NCBI GenBank assembly: GCA_013911165.1 | Contig: JACETR010000023.1 | Span: 1-36,367, forward strand | DNA length: 36,367 nt | From: Planctomycetota bacterium | Lineage (GTDB): Bacteria; Planctomycetota; UBA8108; UBA1146 | Direction: 5' to 3' | Shown: in pieces, positions 7,986-15,081 of the stretch | How the letters are laid out: the number at the start of each line of letters is the position of its first letter | How positions within the stretch are numbered: the first letter of the stretch is position 1 | The notes under the pieces: generated by a model | The model's database searches: none | What the model was told of the DNA's origin: nothing | Seen by the model: only the letters and a program-made list of their open reading frames with translations | Translations under genes and position numbers: made by a program

Positions 7986-8623
7986 CGCAGGGATCGCATC
8001 CCTTTGCAGAACTGTTTCTGTCCACCCATGGATGGATGGCGGATGTAACCTGCGTCGTATCCCAGGTTGGCAAGTGTCTGTTGTGAGACTCGGCCGATGG
8101 CGTGAACACTGGCTCCCGGAAACAGGGCGATGAAATCGCGCAGGATCGGCTCACCCGCCGACTCTTCATCACGGCGCGGTTTTCTGTTGGTCAAAGGCTC
8201 ACCTGATTTGCAGGGGTGCCAGGGAACGGCGTTCCAAAGAACCAGCCTGGAATCTCCGGCGATCTCGCCCCAGACGATGGTCGCGGATCTTTCCTTGTAG
8301 GGTTTGTCCGCAAGGGAGGATCTCTTCATCGGTCTTCCCTGTGCCCAATCCAGAGTCTCTGGTCCGAGGATCAGGTTTTCCCCGGTAAAAGGAATACCCG
8401 TGAAGCGGCAGCCAGCCCAACCCGCAGCCTCACCGACCAGGATCGCCTGTGCCCCTTCGTGGGCGAGGAGATATTGGCGCAGATTTGATCGACGGATTGC
8501 CGGTCCCTTTGCGAGGTCCAGTTGGGGGTCACGATCGCGCCATGGATTGAACAGGTTTTCAGGAGAAGGACCGGAGATCTTCCGAAGAAAACGGTCGACC
8601 GATTTCTTGAAATCAGCGGACAT
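7955..8623 (-). CDS. Uracil-DNA glycosylase superfamily protein
   Basis: About 222 residues. Visible superfamily motifs are LVGEAAGWAGCRFTGIPFTGE (the water-activating GExxG-type loop), a central LVLWNAVPWHP and a C-terminal RHPSMGGQKQF that supplies the HPS DNA-intercalation motif. It would excise uracil or a related damaged base to start base excision repair, though this subgroup is not one of the classical Ung or Mug proteins and its substrate is uncertain. I chose ATG 8623 because AGGAG lies seven bases upstream; a GTG one codon earlier (8626) is the alternative. It overlaps the 3' end of the amidinohydrolase gene by 11 bases and is third in an operon headed by mutY, which supports a repair role. 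The terminator of efp is embedded in its final codons. Confidence 0.82.
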   Translation of the reverse strand: MSADFKKSVDRFLRKISGPSPENLFNPWRDRDPQLDLAKGPAIRRSNLRQYLLAHEGAQAILVGEAAGWAGCRFTGIPFTGENLILGPETLDWAQGRPMKRSSLADKPYKERSATIVWGEIAGDSRLVLWNAVPWHPCKSGEPLTNRKPRRDEESAGEPILRDFIALFPGASVHAIGRVSQQTLANLGYDAGYIRHPSMGGQKQFCKGMRSLRKNLDRSLTT

Positions 8624-9512
8624 CACGAATCTCCTGTCTCATGCAAAACACACTTCCACCCGATTTGAGAAATTCACCGGTATCCACCTCAATAATCTGG
8701 AATCCATTCCCGGTCAATTGGGCACAGGTGCGTGGGGTCTGGCTGGTGATGAAAACATGGGAGCCATCCGGGCACCACATGTTTCCCGCCAACCTGGTTT
8801 TTGCTTCATTGGGATCGACCTCGATGAGGTTATCAAATGCTGCCTCGAGAAGCTGGATTCCCTCAGCGGTGAAAGCTTCCCGGACGAAAGCGGCAGTCGA
8901 TTCATTGAGCAGGGCGAGTGCCGTGTCGAGGTGATAGAAATCTGCAGTTGGAAGTTCGAGCAACGCGAGATCGAGGCCGAGGAGTTGACCGGCAGCGAGA
9001 TGTCCCGCTTCCTCACTGCGTGGTCCCAGACCGCACCAGAGGAGAGGGCGCTGGAGATCACGCAGTGAGTCTCCATTTCCCTCCCATGAAACAATTTCAG
9101 CAGGAAGGGAATCGCAGTGAAGCCCCAACTGATCATAGACCTGTCGATGCTGATCACTCTCCGGAACACGATTGGGGTGATTCATACGACCGAGGACGAC
9201 TCTGGGTAATCCATCGCCGTCCGAAGTGCAAAGGGAAGGATTGGCCGTGAAGACCGCATCCACCTGTTCTTTCATGGGGTCGAGCTCATGAATGGTGAGC
9301 CCGAGTCTGCGGATTTTATCGCACAGTGTTTCCCATTGATCCTGAGCTCTTCTTTTGTCGACATTCCCGATCTGGCCTTTCATATGCTCGTTTCGGACGT
9401 CGGTGATATCAAAGTAGAGAGGGGGGCCGACGAGCACTCCAGTGACGGGCCCCGGCGGGGAGCTGTCCCATCGCGTTGAATCCCATTCCTGCCGGTTGCG
9501 AATCGTTTTCAT
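8613..9512 (-). CDS. Amidinohydrolase/amidinotransferase superfamily protein (arginine deiminase / DDAH-like)
   Basis: 299 residues of the pentein fold family. Expected elements are present: VGPPLYFDI near the N terminus, DAVFTANPS (about 85-93), WEGNGDSL with Glu144 and Asp148, GLGPRS, FYHLDTALALL with catalytic His194, AGN, and the C-terminal KSGGSVFC with nucleophile Cys290. These enzymes hydrolyse or transfer the amidino group of arginine derivatives. This sequence lies nearest the DDAH-like proteins, so dimethylarginine, arginine or another guanidino compound are candidate substrates. The start ATG 9512 overlaps the mutY stop (ATGA) and the 3' end overlaps the UDG-like gene. Its placement between two DNA glycosylase genes is unexplained. 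Superfamily is firm, substrate open. Confidence 0.88.
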   Translation of the reverse strand: MKTIRNRQEWDSTRWDSSPPGPVTGVLVGPPLYFDITDVRNEHMKGQIGNVDKRRAQDQWETLCDKIRRLGLTIHELDPMKEQVDAVFTANPSLCTSDGDGLPRVVLGRMNHPNRVPESDQHRQVYDQLGLHCDSLPAEIVSWEGNGDSLRDLQRPLLWCGLGPRSEEAGHLAAGQLLGLDLALLELPTADFYHLDTALALLNESTAAFVREAFTAEGIQLLEAAFDNLIEVDPNEAKTRLAGNMWCPDGSHVFITSQTPRTCAQLTGNGFQIIEVDTGEFLKSGGSVFCMRQEIRDVR

Positions 9513-10591
9513 TTTTCGTCTTTCTCACATTCCGCTCCGAGAAGGGGGAGCAGGTTCTGCAGGGCTTTTCGATGAAGTACCGGCAGTTTGCTGGAAGCTT
9601 CAGCATCGATGAGACGAGCTTCATCAGGAACGGGGCCCTGCCAACTGCAGAGCACCGGCTGAACATCCAATTGGCGATGTGTGATGGTGTGGCGGAACCG
9701 ATCACCAAAGCCGATGATCACCGGTGTTCCAAGATTCCGCCGGGCAAACTCTTCAATCAGAGCTGTTTCCGCGTCGATGTCGCCTTCGGATCTGGCGAGG
9801 ACCGGTCCCGGATGATTTTTGAGCAATTCAGTATTGCCCGGGAGTAACAGTATTTTTTCGTTCCATGAAAAAAGTGCGCTGATCCACTGTTGTTTTTCGA
9901 CAGTACGACGCTTCTTCGGTTGCGGCCAACGATGCGGTTCACCAGCGATTCGAGCCTGACAATCCTCAGCGATGGGGCACTCATCACATTTCGGATTTCT
10001 GGGAGTACAGATCGTTCTTCCCAAGTCCATCATCGCCTGGTTGTGATCTCCCGGTCGATCCGAGTGCAGCCACTCAGTAGAGACTTCACGGATCCTGAGT
10101 TTGGTTTCACCTCGCTTGGGATCCCCTGAAAGTGTCTGGTGACGACAAATCACCCGTTCCACATTTCCGTCAACCACTGCCAGTTCGGAGCCAAATGCAA
10201 TGCTGCAGATGGCGGCTGTGGTGTATTCACCGACTCCCGGTAATGCCCGAACCTCTTCAGGGTCACGGGGAAACTGCGATCGATGTTCCTCGACCATTTT
10301 TTTGGCCGCCCGATGGAGGTTTCGTCCCCGGGAGTAGTAACCCAGGCCTGCCCAGTCCTCGAGGACCGACTCCTCATCGGCGCTGGCGAGTTGGGCGATA
10401 TCAGGATAGTGATCCATGAACTTGTTCCAGTAGGGGATGACAGTGGAAATCTGTGTTTGTTGAAGCATGACTTCAGAAAGCCAGATCCCATAGGGATCCC
10501 CACAGCCCCTCCACGGCATCCCATGAGCATCAGGGGTATACCACTGAAGAAGCCGTGTTGAGATCGGATTCGGGGCCTCGGAAGTATTCAT
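9509..10591 (-). CDS. mutY: A/G-specific adenine DNA glycosylase MutY
   Basis: 360 residues. MutY removes adenine mispaired with 8-oxoguanine. Visible: PWR near residue 26, WLSEVMLQQTQ with catalytic Glu40, helix-hairpin-helix LPGVGEYTTAAI (118-129), VVDGNVERV with catalytic Asp141, the 4Fe-4S ligands C195-x6-C202-x2-C205-x5-C211, and a C-terminal Nudix-like 8-oxoG recognition domain. I chose ATG 10591, which gives the family start just before RLLQWY and has AGGA close upstream; the frame is open further 5' but that part is antisense to aroC and unrelated to the family. It is divergent from aroC with 63 bases between start codons. First gene of a three-gene operon with the amidinohydrolase and the UDG-like gene. 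Confidence 0.96.
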   Translation of the reverse strand: MNTSEAPNPISTRLLQWYTPDAHGMPWRGCGDPYGIWLSEVMLQQTQISTVIPYWNKFMDHYPDIAQLASADEESVLEDWAGLGYYSRGRNLHRAAKKMVEEHRSQFPRDPEEVRALPGVGEYTTAAICSIAFGSELAVVDGNVERVICRHQTLSGDPKRGETKLRIREVSTEWLHSDRPGDHNQAMMDLGRTICTPRNPKCDECPIAEDCQARIAGEPHRWPQPKKRRTVEKQQWISALFSWNEKILLLPGNTELLKNHPGPVLARSEGDIDAETALIEEFARRNLGTPVIIGFGDRFRHTITHRQLDVQPVLCSWQGPVPDEARLIDAEASSKLPVLHRKALQNLLPLLGAECEKDEK

Positions 10592-10654
10592 GGATCCTGA
10601 CAAGTCCTGTTCATGGGATTGGCAATCGACCCCAGATTGACTAAATTCGGAGGT

Positions 10655-11746
10655 ATGAGCAATACCTTCGGCGAGTACCTGCGTATTACGACATGGGGAG
10701 AGTCCCATGGCCCTGGAATCGGTGTGGTGATCGACGGCCTGCCCGCCGGTTTGCCAGTCACACCCGAACTGCTTCAACGGCAGCTCAAAAGGCGCAGGCC
10801 GGGTGGTGCATTGTCCTCTCCCCGCAGAGAGCCGGACGAACCACAGATTCTCTCCGGTGTTTTTGAGGGAAGAACCCTTGGAACTCCTCTTTCGATCTAC
10901 ATTGAGAGCAGCGATGTCCGCTCTCAGGATTATGATTCCCTCGCAGACATCTATCGGCCTGGACACGCAGATTTCACGACGGAAGCCCGATACGGACATC
11001 GCGACCCTCGTGGAGGTGGACGGGCGAGTGCCCGGGAGACTGCAGCCCGGGTTGCAGCAGGGGCGATCGCTGCGGAATTTCTTCGACTTGAGCACGGGAT
11101 TGAAATTGTCGGTTGGGTTTCGGAAGTGGCGGGGGTACGTGCCCCGGTCGACATCGATCAACTGACAGTGGAAAACGTAGACCAAAGCCAGATCCGTTGT
11201 CCCGATACTGAGACTTCTGCACGGTTTGAAGCGGAAATCGCCCGGGCAAGAGACGAAGGCGAGAGTCTCGGAGGCTGGGTAGGAGTCGTGGCTCGCGGGG
11301 TTCCCGCTGGCTGGGGGGATCCGGTCTTTGGAAAAATGAAAGCATGGCTGGGGCTTGCCATGTTGTCGATTCCCGCCACCGTTGCTCTCGAAATAGGCGA
11401 TGGTATTGCTGCTACTGGAAGAATGGGCAGTGACAACAACGATGCTTACGACACCAATGAAGAGGGTGTTGTGATCCAAAAAACCAACCGCAGTGGTGGT
11501 CTGCAGGGCGGGATTACCAGTGGAGCTCCGATTTGGATGAGGGTGGGTTTCAAGCCGACTTCAACCATCCGCAAATCCCAGGAGTCTGTCAAAAAGAGTG
11601 GTGAAGCCACCACGTTTTCAGGAACCGGGCGACACGATCCCTGTGTACTCCCCAGAGCGGTCCCGATTGTCGAATCGATGTTGGCGCTGGTCCTTGCTGA
11701 CAGGCTTTTGGCACGGCGTGCGATTCCCCCCTTTGAAGGAGAGTGA
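10655..11746 (+). CDS. aroC: Chorismate synthase
   Basis: 363 residues; converts 5-enolpyruvylshikimate-3-phosphate to chorismate using reduced FMN, the last shikimate step. Signatures in order: MSNTFGEYLRITTWGESHG, RRPGGALSSPRREPD, RPGHADFTTEARYGHRDPRGGGRASARETA-type core, GRMGSDNNDAYD and GGLQGGITSGAPI. I chose ATG 10655 because it begins exactly at the family N terminus. The GGAGG upstream ends only one base before this ATG, which is unusually close; in-frame TTG 10637 and ATG 10613 are the alternatives. It is followed after three bases by the AhpD-like selenoprotein gene, whose ribosome site lies in the last aroC codons, so the two are probably co-translated. Confidence 0.96.
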   Translation: MSNTFGEYLRITTWGESHGPGIGVVIDGLPAGLPVTPELLQRQLKRRRPGGALSSPRREPDEPQILSGVFEGRTLGTPLSIYIESSDVRSQDYDSLADIYRPGHADFTTEARYGHRDPRGGGRASARETAARVAAGAIAAEFLRLEHGIEIVGWVSEVAGVRAPVDIDQLTVENVDQSQIRCPDTETSARFEAEIARARDEGESLGGWVGVVARGVPAGWGDPVFGKMKAWLGLAMLSIPATVALEIGDGIAATGRMGSDNNDAYDTNEEGVVIQKTNRSGGLQGGITSGAPIWMRVGFKPTSTIRKSQESVKKSGEATTFSGTGRHDPCVLPRAVPIVESMLALVLADRLLARRAIPPFEGE

Positions 11747-11749
11747 TGC

Positions 11750-12325
11750 ATGTCCTGGATTCAGCAACAAAACCCCGAAGATGATTCGAGCGGAATCCTT
11801 TCGCGGGTATACGCCGCAGCGGGTGGGCGTGCTGGTGAGGTTTCTGAGATTCTGAAAGTGATGTCATTGCGATCAGACCTTCTCGATTCTTTCATGAAGT
11901 TCTATGTCCAACTGATGAAAAGTCCCGGAGAACTGACTTCCGCTGAACGTGAATGGCTCGCTGTCATCACCAGCAAGGTCAATCACTGTCACTACTGAAT
12001 CGAATCCCATCTGAGAGACCTTGCTTCCGCTGAAGGCGGTGAGTCTCTCGCCCGCTCGGTTCGATCGGGACAGCCTGATTTCGACTCTCTCGATTCACGT
12101 CAAAAAGCATTGGGCTACTTTGCACTCAAGCTCGCAAAGTTGTCTGGGGAGCACACTGGCGAAGACCTTCAAATTCTCCGGGAAGCGGGATTCTCTGATT
12201 CGCAAATCCTGGAGGCAATTCATGTCGTCGGGTTTTTCAGTCACATCAATCGAGTCGCTGAAGCAACAGGAGTGGATCTGGAGACGTGGATGCCTCCTGC
12301 GGATATTCCGTCAAAAGAGGACTGA
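11750..12325 (+). CDS. AhpD-like (carboxymuconolactone decarboxylase family) selenoprotein, Sec83 encoded by in-frame UGA
   Basis: Read through the UGA at 11996-11998, this frame gives a 191-residue protein of the AhpD/CMD peroxidase-related family. The motif is E68-x11-C80-H-Y-U83-x3-H87, the exact spacing of the AhpD active site (Glu118, Cys130, Cys133, His137 in M. tuberculosis AhpD), so the UGA replaces the second redox cysteine. The frame stays open for 109 further codons with family-like helices (LREAGFSDSQILEAIHVVGFFSHINRVA). A stem-loop follows the UGA at 12013-12049. ATG 11750 has AAGGAG eight bases upstream and sits three bases after the aroC stop. AhpD-like selenoproteins are known. 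Likely role: hydroperoxide or disulfide redox chemistry. The alternative, a nonsense mutation, is less likely given the position. Standard callers would split it into 11750-11998 and 12110-12325. Confidence 0.88.
12013..12049 (+). promoter_or_regulatory. Bacterial SECIS-like stem-loop of the AhpD-like selenoprotein
   Basis: GAGAGAC (12013-12019) pairs perfectly with GTCTCTC (12043-12049). An inner stem CTTC/GAAG (12024-12027 with 12032-12035) closes a CGCU loop whose second base is G. The loop begins 29 bases after the UGA, inside the 16-37 base range described for bacterial SECIS elements, which lie within the coding region and bind SelB. Fold judged by eye. Confidence 0.7.
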
Positions 12326-12469
12326 TTACCGAATGTTACTGAAGTACAATGAATCAGTGCTTTTCTGGAACTGATGGGCGTGCTCCAGCCGTTTCTTTTG
12401 CAGAAAAAAACGTGCACAAGCCCAGTGCTAATTTCGCTGTGCCATTTTTGTGAGGACCCGGAAATCTCC

Positions 12470-14110
12470 ATGAACGCAGAATCCCAAAATCAATCTGGCA
12501 AAGATCTGGATCTGCTTTTGAAGCGGATTCAGCGCAGGCGGATCTATCTGAAGATGCTTCGATCTTTGGAGGGCGCTCTGTGTGGAAGCCTGCTGATTGC
12601 TGCGATTCTCATTTTGGTGGACAAACTGTACCAACCGGTGACAGCCACTGACCAAAAGCTTTGGGCTTCGGGAGTGGCATTTCTTCTCTATCTCCTCGGT
12701 TCAGTTTTCAGATACAAATCGACGACCCTCTCCGGGGCTGTCGAAGTGGAAAAGAACTCACGTATTCCGCAAACGATTTCCACTGCGATCTACGCGCGGG
12801 ATGGAAAACTCACCGAGGACACTTCCAAAAAGGTGATCGCGGATGCGAATGAAGTTTCCGGATCCGTCGATCTGAAGCGGGCTCTCCCTGTCGCCAATCT
12901 GTGGCCTGGGAAAGTGCTTTGGACTTGTACCGTTCTTTTCGTAGTCAGCCTGTTCGTTCCTGCCATGGACTTGCTGGGTACACAGGCCATGGTCGAAGAA
13001 GAACGTAAAGATTCTGCCAGAGCATTGCGCAAGGAGAAGGCCCTCGTCCGTCGTCTGGAAAAGGTTGAGGAGATTTCAAAAAAGCATGAGGTCTCAAAAG
13101 AGGTTCGGGACGTCATCCAGAAGATTTCAGACAATCAGAAGAAAAACCTTCAGGCGGCCAAATCTCCAACTGCGGAAAAGCGGACTTCCGCAGATCTGCA
13201 AGAGCAATTGAATCGACAGAAGTCCAAAGTCGCAGCTGCAAAGAAGAGCATGAAGAGCGATTCTTCCAAAGAGTCGGTTAATCGACTCAAGGAGAGGCTG
13301 GATTCATTGAGTCAACAATCCTCCCCTGAGATGCGAAGGTTGGCCAAGGCTTTACAAGAGGACGATCTTGGTCAAATCGCTACTGCTTTGGATGCATTGG
13401 CAAAAAAATTCGGAGAGAACCCTGAAGCCATGAAGCGTTTGGGAGATGAACTCCGCAAAATGATGGGACGCAAACCGGAGCGGAGTGGAAAATCGGGTGA
13501 GTCTGGATCCAAAGATGAGGATCTGGTCAATGATCTGGAACAACTCTCACGAATGCTCAAAGACCTCGCAATGCTGGATCAGGTCAAGGATCAACTGGAG
13601 TTCACCGAGGCCGAGTTGAGTCAGTTGGCTCAGGAGTGGCCTGAGGGTGATCCGCCCAAGATCTGTCCCGATTGTCTCGCCGGAAAGTGCGACGCCAACT
13701 CAGGTGGAACGTGAAGCGGGGGCAGTCCCGGTGGGCAAGGTCTTGTCCACATTAACAACAAGAGCAAGCAACCGGGTGCACAGGCTGGCGCTTCCTCTGG
13801 CGGAAAAGGTATGGGTCAGGGAACCAACCCCGGGCAGGGCGGCGGAAATCCCGAAGCGATTGGTGGCAAGCCAGGGGAATTCAAGACGGAGCAGCTTCCC
13901 GGTGGAGGCCCCAACCCCGGAAAAATTGTTTCCACCATTTTGACCCGTGGAGAAGCTCCTACCGGTGAAGCCCGCAGGGAGTTTGTCGAGACTGTAAAGA
14001 GCAGCAGCAAAATTGCGGAATCAGAGATTGAAAAGCAGCGGATTCCCGCTTCTCTCAAAAAAGTGACCCGCGATTACTTCGACCGCCTGCAGGGGCGCTC
14101 CGACGACTGA
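12470..14110 (+). CDS. Membrane-anchored coiled-coil protein with CxxC-x4-C cluster and in-frame UGA (candidate new selenoprotein)
   Basis: Read through UGA 13712-13714 the frame encodes 546 residues. The N-terminal part has membrane segments near residues 41-57, 65-82 and 145-165. A long charged coiled-coil region follows (about 175-385, rich in Lys, Glu, Gln). Then come CPDC (C399, C402), C407 and the UGA codon 415, a Gly-rich linker (GGSPGGQG, GQGGGNPEA) and a C-terminal helix ending VTRDYFDRLQG, similar to the ends of DUF4175-like proteins in VWA operons. The cluster C-x2-C-x4-C-x7-U suggests that the UGA encodes a fourth metal or redox ligand. A hairpin with a GGUC loop follows at selenocysteine distance. 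ATG 12470 has only a distant GAGGA. The stop overlaps the NHL gene start (TGATG). Function unknown. If UGA were a real stop, the gene would end at 13714 and leave an orphan Gly-rich frame. Confidence 0.72.
13731..13750 (+). promoter_or_regulatory. Bacterial SECIS-like hairpin with GGUC loop
   Basis: GTGGGCAA (13731-13738) pairs with TTGTCCAC (13743-13750), including one G-U pair, around the tetraloop GGTC. There are 24 bases between the UGA (ending 13714) and the loop, within the 16-37 base range for bacterial SECIS elements. A G-G-U at the loop start matches the SelB-contacting bases of the E. coli fdhF element. Fold judged by eye. Confidence 0.65.
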
Positions 14111-15081
14111 TGGGCTTTCTCGCTGTCATCTCATCTTTTCTTCGCAGGCCCCTTTCATTGCGTCTCGGGTTTCCCCTGTGCCTCCCTTTCATATTTGCCT
14201 CCTGTACCGATAGTGGCCTTTGGCAACCCCTTCCCAATGTGAGCCTTCTGGGTGGACCCGGCCGAGGGGTCGGGAAACTGTTTCAGCCCAGAGCGATCAC
14301 CACCCGAAATGAAGGTGGCTGTGTCATCATCGATCGCAGTGGCAGGGCACAGGTCTTCAATGACGAGGGTCAGGTCACAGGTGTTTGGGCATTGCCTGAA
14401 TGGACTTCCGGGCACCCCATCGATCTGTGCCAAACCCCTGAAGGTCATTATCTGGTTGCGGATACCCACTACATGAGAATCCTCGAATTCGATTCGCGAG
14501 GTGTTGAGATTCGGCGGTTTGGTGAGGGAAGTGATCTCGAATTGGTCAGGGGAATTGATATTGCTCCTGACGGCACCATTTTCGTCGCTTCCTATGGGGA
14601 AAGGGACAGGATTTTCCGGTTTACCCGCGAGGGGGAATTGATCGGTTTCTGGGGGGAACGCGGGGATGGTCCCGGTCAACTGCTGAGGCCCGAGGGCCTG
14701 GCAGTCGCCCCCGATGGAACTGTTCTGGTGGTCGATTGCGGCCATCAGAGGGTTCTTCGATTTTCAGCGGAGGGTGATCTGCTTCAGCAGATTGGTGGAC
14801 CAGGCACTGCACAGGGAGAGTTTGTCGTACCATTCGACGTCGACGTTCTCAGTGACGGCAAAATTCTGGTAGTTGATCGATCAGGCTGTTTGTTGCAGGT
14901 TTTCACTGCGGAGGGCGACTGTCTGGCACAATACGGCGGCTTGGGCCGAGGTAGTGGTCAACTGCATGAACCGAGAGGGATCTCGGCAAAAATGCAGTCA
15001 GGTGAGGTGGAGATCTACATTGCCGATACTGGCAACAATCGAATCAGTAGGCTCCGGCTTTCAGGGAAGGATCTGAGGTGA
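14110..15081 (+). CDS. NHL-repeat lipoprotein
   Basis: 323 residues. The start ATG overlaps the upstream stop (TGATG). The N terminus has positively charged residues, a hydrophobic stretch and FIFASC with Cys32, a fair lipobox, so lipid anchoring in the cell envelope is expected. The rest is a chain of about six NHL/beta-propeller blades with repeated patterns such as IDIAPDGTIFVAS, LAVAPDGTVLVVDCGHQRVLRFS and IYIADTGNNRISRL, each with Gly-x-Gly turns between. NHL propellers bind proteins or other ligands; no catalytic function is implied. It lies between the UGA-containing membrane protein and the VWA protein with overlaps at both ends, so the three are very likely one operon acting at the envelope. 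Confidence 0.9.
   Translation: MGFLAVISSFLRRPLSLRLGFPLCLPFIFASCTDSGLWQPLPNVSLLGGPGRGVGKLFQPRAITTRNEGGCVIIDRSGRAQVFNDEGQVTGVWALPEWTSGHPIDLCQTPEGHYLVADTHYMRILEFDSRGVEIRRFGEGSDLELVRGIDIAPDGTIFVASYGERDRIFRFTREGELIGFWGERGDGPGQLLRPEGLAVAPDGTVLVVDCGHQRVLRFSAEGDLLQQIGGPGTAQGEFVVPFDVDVLSDGKILVVDRSGCLLQVFTAEGDCLAQYGGLGRGSGQLHEPRGISAKMQSGEVEIYIADTGNNRISRLRLSGKDLR

Noticed and set aside
7908..7990. Possible UGA read-through of efp
   Set aside because: The downstream frame runs straight into a strong terminator, and EF-P already has full length.
10592..11479. N-terminal extension of mutY by almost 300 codons
   Set aside because: The extension is antisense to aroC and unlike MutY; the family start is at 10591.
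12110..12325. Separate 71-codon gene
   Set aside because: It is the in-frame continuation of the AhpD-like selenoprotein after UGA 11996.
13811..14110. Separate small gene after the UGA
   Set aside because: Its ATG lies inside a Gly-rich stretch that continues in frame back to the UGA, and the C terminus completes the upstream protein. A single recoded gene explains both pieces better.
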